Of a DNA stretch of 12,103 nucleotides, positions 7,862-12,103 are shown piece by piece. The notes under the pieces were generated by a model. That model did no database searches. It was not told the DNA's origin and worked only from the letters and a program-made list of their open reading frames with translations. The DNA comes from Bacteroides sp. (GTDB taxonomy: Bacteria > Bacteroidota > Bacteroidia > Bacteroidales > Bacteroidaceae): contig DXOJ01000331.1 in the NCBI GenBank assembly GCA_019412865.1, positions 1 to 12,103 on the forward strand. Direction: 5' to 3'. The position numbers and the translations under genes were made by a program. Each line of letters starts with the position of its first letter. Position 1 is the stretch's first letter.

Positions 7862-7891
7862 ATTAGCTTATTGTCAATGGAATAGCCTAAT
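7862..7891. repeat. Imperfect inverted repeat in the divergent region
   Basis: ATTAGCTTATT (7862-7872) and AATAGCCTAAT (7881-7891) are complementary at 9 of 11 positions with an 8-base spacer. It sits between the direct repeats and the HTCS promoter. It could be a second protein-binding dyad or chance symmetry in AT-rich DNA. GCCTAAT (7885-7891) is also an inverted copy of the ATTAGGC core inside the repeat at 7800-7815. Confidence 0.3.
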
Positions 7892-7943
7892 AAAGGGATA
7901 GCAGTACGGTTTCCTGTTCATCATTGCATACAACATATCTCCA

Positions 7944-7976
7944 TCTGGTTTTTACCATTTTTTTATTGTATTTTTG
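7944..7976 (+). promoter_or_regulatory. Promoter of the HTCS gene
   Basis: TATTTTTG (7969-7976) is a perfect match to the Bacteroides -7 box TAnnTTTG. Twenty-one bases upstream TCTG (7944-7947) matches three of four -33 bases. Transcription should begin about 7981-7984, only some 11-14 bases before the first possible ATG at 7995. This favours a very short leader, or initiation at the in-frame ATG at 8007 or 8016. Confidence 0.55.
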
Positions 7977-7994
7977 TCTTAAAGATCACCTTAT

Positions 7995-10900
7995 ATGATA
8001 ACGTATATGCAAAGAATGTACTTTATACTCATAGCTTACCTACTGCTGGGTTATTATGACAGCTATGCACAGCCTTATCTCCTTAAACATCTTGGAGTAG
8101 AAGACGGCCTATCCAACAATTATGTGACCAATATCACACAAGATAAACAAGGATATATCTGGATTGCAACAGAATCCGGACTGAGTCGGTTTGACGGACG
8201 GAACTTTACTACTTACAAGGATAATGATTCCGGGATCATCAGCAACGCATTAAATGCCCTGCTATATGACGAAGAAGAGAATGCTCTATGGATCGGACTC
8301 AAGGACGGACTGAGCAAACTTGACTGTTCTACTTATCAATTCACCAATAATATAGCAGACAGCATAGCCAGCAATATTGTTGCGCTGGCACATTCGGCCG
8401 ATAATAAGGGGATATGGATCACCAACCACTATGGCGGAACTATATATTACAATAAACAGACGAAGCAATTCTCACCCTTCTCCCACAAAAATATTAAGGA
8501 TTTATACGATTCAAGCTGGTGCTCCTTCGATAATGGTCATGGAAGCCTGTACATAGGACACGCCCAAGGAGGACTAAGTATTATTGATTTAAAGAGTAAA
8601 ACCTGCAAGAACTATCGCAATGATCCGCACAATCCCAAAAGTCTGCCGGGCAACAGTGTATACTGTATCTATATTGATCATTCCGGAAATATATGGATTG
8701 GAACCAATCAGGGACTTGCCTTGTTCAATTCTCAAACAGAGGAATTTCTCACTTTCAAACATGAGTTCGGTAATCCGCATTCTCTGATAGCAGACCATAT
8801 TTATTGCATCAAGGAGATGAACGACGGAACACTATGGATAGGGGCTGATATAGGAGGAATCAGCATACTCGATTTGCACAGCATCACCTTCATGAATCCG
8901 AAGAGTGTGAAATTCACCAATATCTCCGCATCCAATGATGAAAGCGGACTTTCATCCAGCAATATAAGAAGCCTGCTGCAAGACTCTTTTGGTAATATCT
9001 GGATTGGTAACTATAGCAGCGGCATAAACTTCATCAGTCACACGAAGCCTGTATTCCATACGCTTCCTTATACTACAGAAAAAGGAAAAACGCTAAAAAA
9101 CAAACCGGTATGGGGAATCAGCACGGACAAAGAAGGACAAGTATGGGTCGGGAGCGAAAATGAAGTCGCAATATTCAAAGACTATCAGCTCACGAAAACT
9201 CTAAATATTACTCCGTTCCTCAGCAGACCTTACGGGCAAGTATTTTCCCTCAGAAGTGATCAGAAACAAACATTCTTACTGGGGATTTATGATGACGGCC
9301 TGTTGAAGCTGAATACAAAAACGAACCGAATTGAACGCATTCCATTAGGTATGGACAACATTGATATCATCACCTTCTTTGAAGACTCCGATGGTACCAT
9401 GCTGATAGGTGCTGAATATGGCGTATATATTTATGAAAACGGTACAGCTCGTGTCGCAGAAGAAATCACCAATCAACTTTATGCCCGTTCCGTATATGGC
9501 ATCCTTCGTGATCGCCAAGGGAAATTATGGATCGGAACATACGGAGGAGGCATTTCCATCTTTGACAAAGACAATAAGTTAACAATGCGACTCAATACAG
9601 ATAATAGCTTCTGCTCCAACGCAATCAACCAACTCTACCTCAACTCCCTAGGAGAAGTGTGGGTTGCGACACGTAACGGGATTGCGCATATTAAGAACAC
9701 GATGCAACCGGAACACTTTGAGGCATATAACTCCATGCATGGTCTGGATGATAATTTTGTCCGCGCCATTCAGGAAGATAAAGCAGGCAATATCTGGATA
9801 AGTAGCAATGACGGCATTTCTCGCTGGAATTCGAAAAAACAATTATTCGAAAACTATAATCATCACGATGGCATACCGGCAGGTAACTTTATAGAAGGAT
9901 CAGCCTGCTCCACCGAAGACGGAATACTTTATTTTGGCTCATTAAACGGAGTCTGTTACTTTGATCCTAAAGAACTGATAACCGAACATCAGGTAGCTCC
10001 CGTACAAATTACCGAATGTAAAGGATTCAACAGACAGATAGAAAGCCACAACGCCGGAGTTTTAATTCCTACAACTAACGGAAACATTGATTTGCCTTAT
10101 AATCAGAATTCTTTCCGAATCTCATTCACAGTCCCCGACTACTCTCAAAGCCAGCTGGTAGAATATGCCTATATGATAGAAGGATTAGAAAATGTATGGG
10201 CCAACACCCAAGGAGAGAATCAGGTTACATTCCGTAATATTGCTCCCGGAGAATATACTTTCAAAGTAAAAGCGAAACTGAAAAATCAGGATTGGGATGA
10301 AGGGCATATCGCCTCCATGACAGTACATATCCACCCTCCCTTTTGGCTTACATGGTATGCCAAACTGCTTTATTTCATTATTATATGCATCGCCATATAT
10401 TTATCTCTCCGCACCTATAAACGCAAGTTAAACCTGGAAAGCTCTCTTGAACTGGAAAAGAAAAACAGCCAGAACAAACAAGAACTAAACAATGAACGGC
10501 TACGATTCTATACCAATGTCACTCATGAACTACGGACTCCATTGACACTGATTCTGGGCCCTTTGGAAGATTTGCTGAACGACCCCGATCTGTCTCCACG
10601 TTATAATCAAAAGATCAGCATCATCCATAGCAGTGCTATTCGCCTGTTAAACCTGATTAACGAGTTACTTGAGTTTCGTAAAACCGAAACTCAAAACCGA
10701 CAATTAACAGTCAGCAAAAGTAATCTTGCCAATCTGATCACTGAAATTGGATTACGCTATAAGGAACTGAACCAAAACAAAAAAGTAACATTCCACATTG
10801 ATATTGAAACAGAGAAGACCCAACTCTATTTTGATACAGACATGATTACGAGTATCGTTAATAATCTGCTATCCAATGCTATAAAATATACGCCGGAAGG

Positions 10901-12047
10901 TGATATCAGACTTGCACTTCGCACTATCACCGAGGAGAATAATTTATACACAGAAATAGAAGTCAGCGACACCGGATATGGAATAGACTCCGAAGCCCTT
11001 CCACATATATTCGATCGCTACTATCAAGCCAAAGGCAAGCATCAAGCATCCGGAACCGGTATCGGACTCGCACTGGTAAAATCACTGGCAGAGCTCCATC
11101 AAGGTATTTTAAACGTAAAAAGCGAAACCGGAAAAGGAACGTCTTTTACTTTCCGCATCCTGACTGAGAACACATATCCTGATGCCTTACACAAAGAAGA
11201 GGGAGAAGAGCCACTCAATATGACAGAAAATGATGTAGACACGGAGGATAGCAAAGAAGAAACAGATACCCGCCCTATCATACTCGCAGTAGAGGATAAC
11301 GATGATATCCGTGAATACATCGCTTCTTCCTTTCACGCTAATTATCAAGTCATAACCGCCATCAATGGTAAGGAAGGATGGGAACTGGCACAGAAATATA
11401 TTCCCAATATTATTATCAGTGACATCATGATGCCTGTCATGGATGGTATTGAGCTCTGTCGCTCCATAAAGGAAGATATGCGCACCAGTCATATCCCTGT
11501 AATCCTGCTGACAGCCAAAGATTCCATTCAGGACAAAGAAGAAGGTTACGATAGTGGAGCCGATTCTTATCTGACAAAACCGTTCAGTGCCAAATTACTT
11601 AACAGCCGTATCCATAATCTACTGGAATCCCGCAAGAAACTGGCACAGCAAATAACAGCCCATACACAGGAGCTAGAGCCCAAAGCCTTACAGGAGCCTA
11701 TGGAACCTATAGAACTCAACAAACTCGACAGAGAGTTTCTTGAAAAACTAACTCACATCATCGAAGAAAATCTGGATGCAGAACTTGATATTCCTTTCAT
11801 GACAAGCAAAATAGGAATGAGCCATTCCACCTTCTACCGGAAAGTGAAAGCATTGACCGGGATATCCGCCAATGAATTTATCCGTAAAGTAAGACTCAAG
11901 AACAGTTTGCAATTGCTGCTAACAGGAACATACAATATCTCGGAAGCCGCCTACATGACAGGTTTCAACAATGTTTCTTACTATCGCCAATGCTTTAAAG
12001 ACGAGTACGGAATGTCACCTACCGAATATTTAAAAAGTTGCCGGTAA
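7995..12047 (+). CDS. Hybrid two-component system sensor/regulator (HTCS) for the PUL
   Basis: This 1350-residue protein joins sensor kinase and response regulator in one chain. A signal peptide or anchor ends near SYA-Q26. Residues about 35-660 hold 14 Reg_prop-type blades (for example YIWIATESGLSRFDG and NIWIGTNQGLALFN), the count for two seven-bladed periplasmic propellers. A Y_Y_Y domain follows (about 700-782), then a membrane helix (about 789-805). The kinase has the H-box with phospho-acceptor H844 (THELRTPL), N-box N956-N961, G1 box D992 (DTGYGID) and G2 box G1020-G1024 (GTGIG). The receiver has acidic residues E1100/D1101, acceptor D1143 (SDIMMPVMDG), T1173 and K1195. An acidic linker lies at about 1065-1092. 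The C-terminal AraC-type helix-turn-helix domain spans about 1244-1350. All key residues are present, so it should be active. It is divergent from the operon it probably activates. Start is ambiguous: the ATG at 8007 gives a more typical signal peptide (MQRMYF). Confidence 0.96.
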   Translation: MITYMQRMYFILIAYLLLGYYDSYAQPYLLKHLGVEDGLSNNYVTNITQDKQGYIWIATESGLSRFDGRNFTTYKDNDSGIISNALNALLYDEEENALWIGLKDGLSKLDCSTYQFTNNIADSIASNIVALAHSADNKGIWITNHYGGTIYYNKQTKQFSPFSHKNIKDLYDSSWCSFDNGHGSLYIGHAQGGLSIIDLKSKTCKNYRNDPHNPKSLPGNSVYCIYIDHSGNIWIGTNQGLALFNSQTEEFLTFKHEFGNPHSLIADHIYCIKEMNDGTLWIGADIGGISILDLHSITFMNPKSVKFTNISASNDESGLSSSNIRSLLQDSFGNIWIGNYSSGINFISHTKPVFHTLPYTTEKGKTLKNKPVWGISTDKEGQVWVGSENEVAIFKDYQLTKTLNITPFLSRPYGQVFSLRSDQKQTFLLGIYDDGLLKLNTKTNRIERIPLGMDNIDIITFFEDSDGTMLIGAEYGVYIYENGTARVAEEITNQLYARSVYGILRDRQGKLWIGTYGGGISIFDKDNKLTMRLNTDNSFCSNAINQLYLNSLGEVWVATRNGIAHIKNTMQPEHFEAYNSMHGLDDNFVRAIQEDKAGNIWISSNDGISRWNSKKQLFENYNHHDGIPAGNFIEGSACSTEDGILYFGSLNGVCYFDPKELITEHQVAPVQITECKGFNRQIESHNAGVLIPTTNGNIDLPYNQNSFRISFTVPDYSQSQLVEYAYMIEGLENVWANTQGENQVTFRNIAPGEYTFKVKAKLKNQDWDEGHIASMTVHIHPPFWLTWYAKLLYFIIICIAIYLSLRTYKRKLNLESSLELEKKNSQNKQELNNERLRFYTNVTHELRTPLTLILGPLEDLLNDPDLSPRYNQKISIIHSSAIRLLNLINELLEFRKTETQNRQLTVSKSNLANLITEIGLRYKELNQNKKVTFHIDIETEKTQLYFDTDMITSIVNNLLSNAIKYTPEGDIRLALRTITEENNLYTEIEVSDTGYGIDSEALPHIFDRYYQAKGKHQASGTGIGLALVKSLAELHQGILNVKSETGKGTSFTFRILTENTYPDALHKEEGEEPLNMTENDVDTEDSKEETDTRPIILAVEDNDDIREYIASSFHANYQVITAINGKEGWELAQKYIPNIIISDIMMPVMDGIELCRSIKEDMRTSHIPVILLTAKDSIQDKEEGYDSGADSYLTKPFSAKLLNSRIHNLLESRKKLAQQITAHTQELEPKALQEPMEPIELNKLDREFLEKLTHIIEENLDAELDIPFMTSKIGMSHSTFYRKVKALTGISANEFIRKVRLKNSLQLLLTGTYNISEAAYMTGFNNVSYYRQCFKDEYGMSPTEYLKSCR

Positions 12048-12103
12048 CGCAAGTAACTGATACATCAAAGTGCGTGCCATACGCTCCTGCCCTTTGGTGT
12101 CGG
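12030..12103 (-). CDS. C-terminal end of an unidentified convergent gene (partial)
   Basis: On the minus strand a frame enters from the right edge and ends at TAA (12032-12030). Its 23 visible whole codons read DTKGQERMARTLMYQLLALP followed by ATF, which has a normal protein-like composition with an amphipathic helical pattern. I do not recognise the family. If real, its stop codon lies inside the HTCS gene, an 18-bp tail-to-tail overlap. The alternative is non-coding DNA with a short open frame; 23 codons is too few to decide. In a PUL setting an enzyme gene would be plausible here, but the sequence does not show it. Confidence 0.4.
   Translation of the reverse strand, partial: DTKGQERMARTLMYQLLALPATF

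Larger units (their letters stand above)
7647..7994. promoter_or_regulatory. Divergent control region between the operon and the HTCS gene
   Basis: This 348-bp gap has no open frame of note. From left to right it holds an AT-rich 5' leader of the operon (about 7647-7740), a candidate minus-strand -7 box (7747-7754), a phased direct-repeat array (7755-7837), an imperfect dyad (7862-7891) and the plus-strand HTCS promoter (7944-7976). Divergent placement of an HTCS and the SusC/D operon that it controls is the standard PUL arrangement, so this region is where the regulator is expected to bind. Confidence 0.75.

Noticed and set aside
1..12103. tRNA or rRNA genes, insertion sequences, CRISPR arrays and phage genes
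   Set aside because: None were seen: no transposase or integrase motifs, no regularly spaced identical repeats with unique spacers, and nearly all DNA is accounted for by intact PUL genes.

Overview
The window looks like part of a glycan polysaccharide-utilization locus (PUL) from a gut Bacteroides or close relative. This rests on an adjacent SusC/SusD pair, a hybrid two-component sensor/regulator (HTCS), lipoproteins with acidic residues after the lipobox cysteine, and promoters of the Bacteroides TAnnTTTG type. Species cannot be fixed from the sequence alone.

Layout. Four genes run leftward on the minus strand as one tightly packed unit, in transcription order: an IPT/TIG + NHL-propeller lipoprotein (7646-6366), a SusC-like TonB-dependent transporter (6347-3240), a SusD-like lipoprotein (3226-1175) and a DUF1735-type lipoprotein (1122-208). 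Gaps are 18, 13 and 52 bp. The HTCS (7995-12047) is divergent on the plus strand. The 348-bp region between the two units holds a promoter for each side and, next to the operon promoter, a phased set of direct repeats (GAGGTAAATnnGGCAA-like, every 22-23 bp). These repeats are the best candidate operator for the HTCS. Left of the operon, positions 1-207 hold a long hairpin and a near-consensus promoter reading out of the window. At the right edge, the last 74 bases carry the apparent C-terminal end of a convergent gene whose stop overlaps the end of the HTCS gene.

How the parts work together (family knowledge plus inference). The three lipoproteins probably sit on the outer surface and capture a glycan or its fragments. 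SusD caps the SusC barrel, which imports oligosaccharide into the periplasm using TonB energy. A periplasmic product binds the double seven-bladed propeller of the HTCS, whose kinase, receiver and AraC-type DNA-binding domains then switch on the operon. No complete carbohydrate-active enzyme is encoded here, so the substrate cannot be deduced. Enzymes probably lie outside the window, perhaps just to the left or right.

Nothing seen amounts to a wholly new system. The most informative non-gene signal is the phased repeat array in the divergent promoter region.
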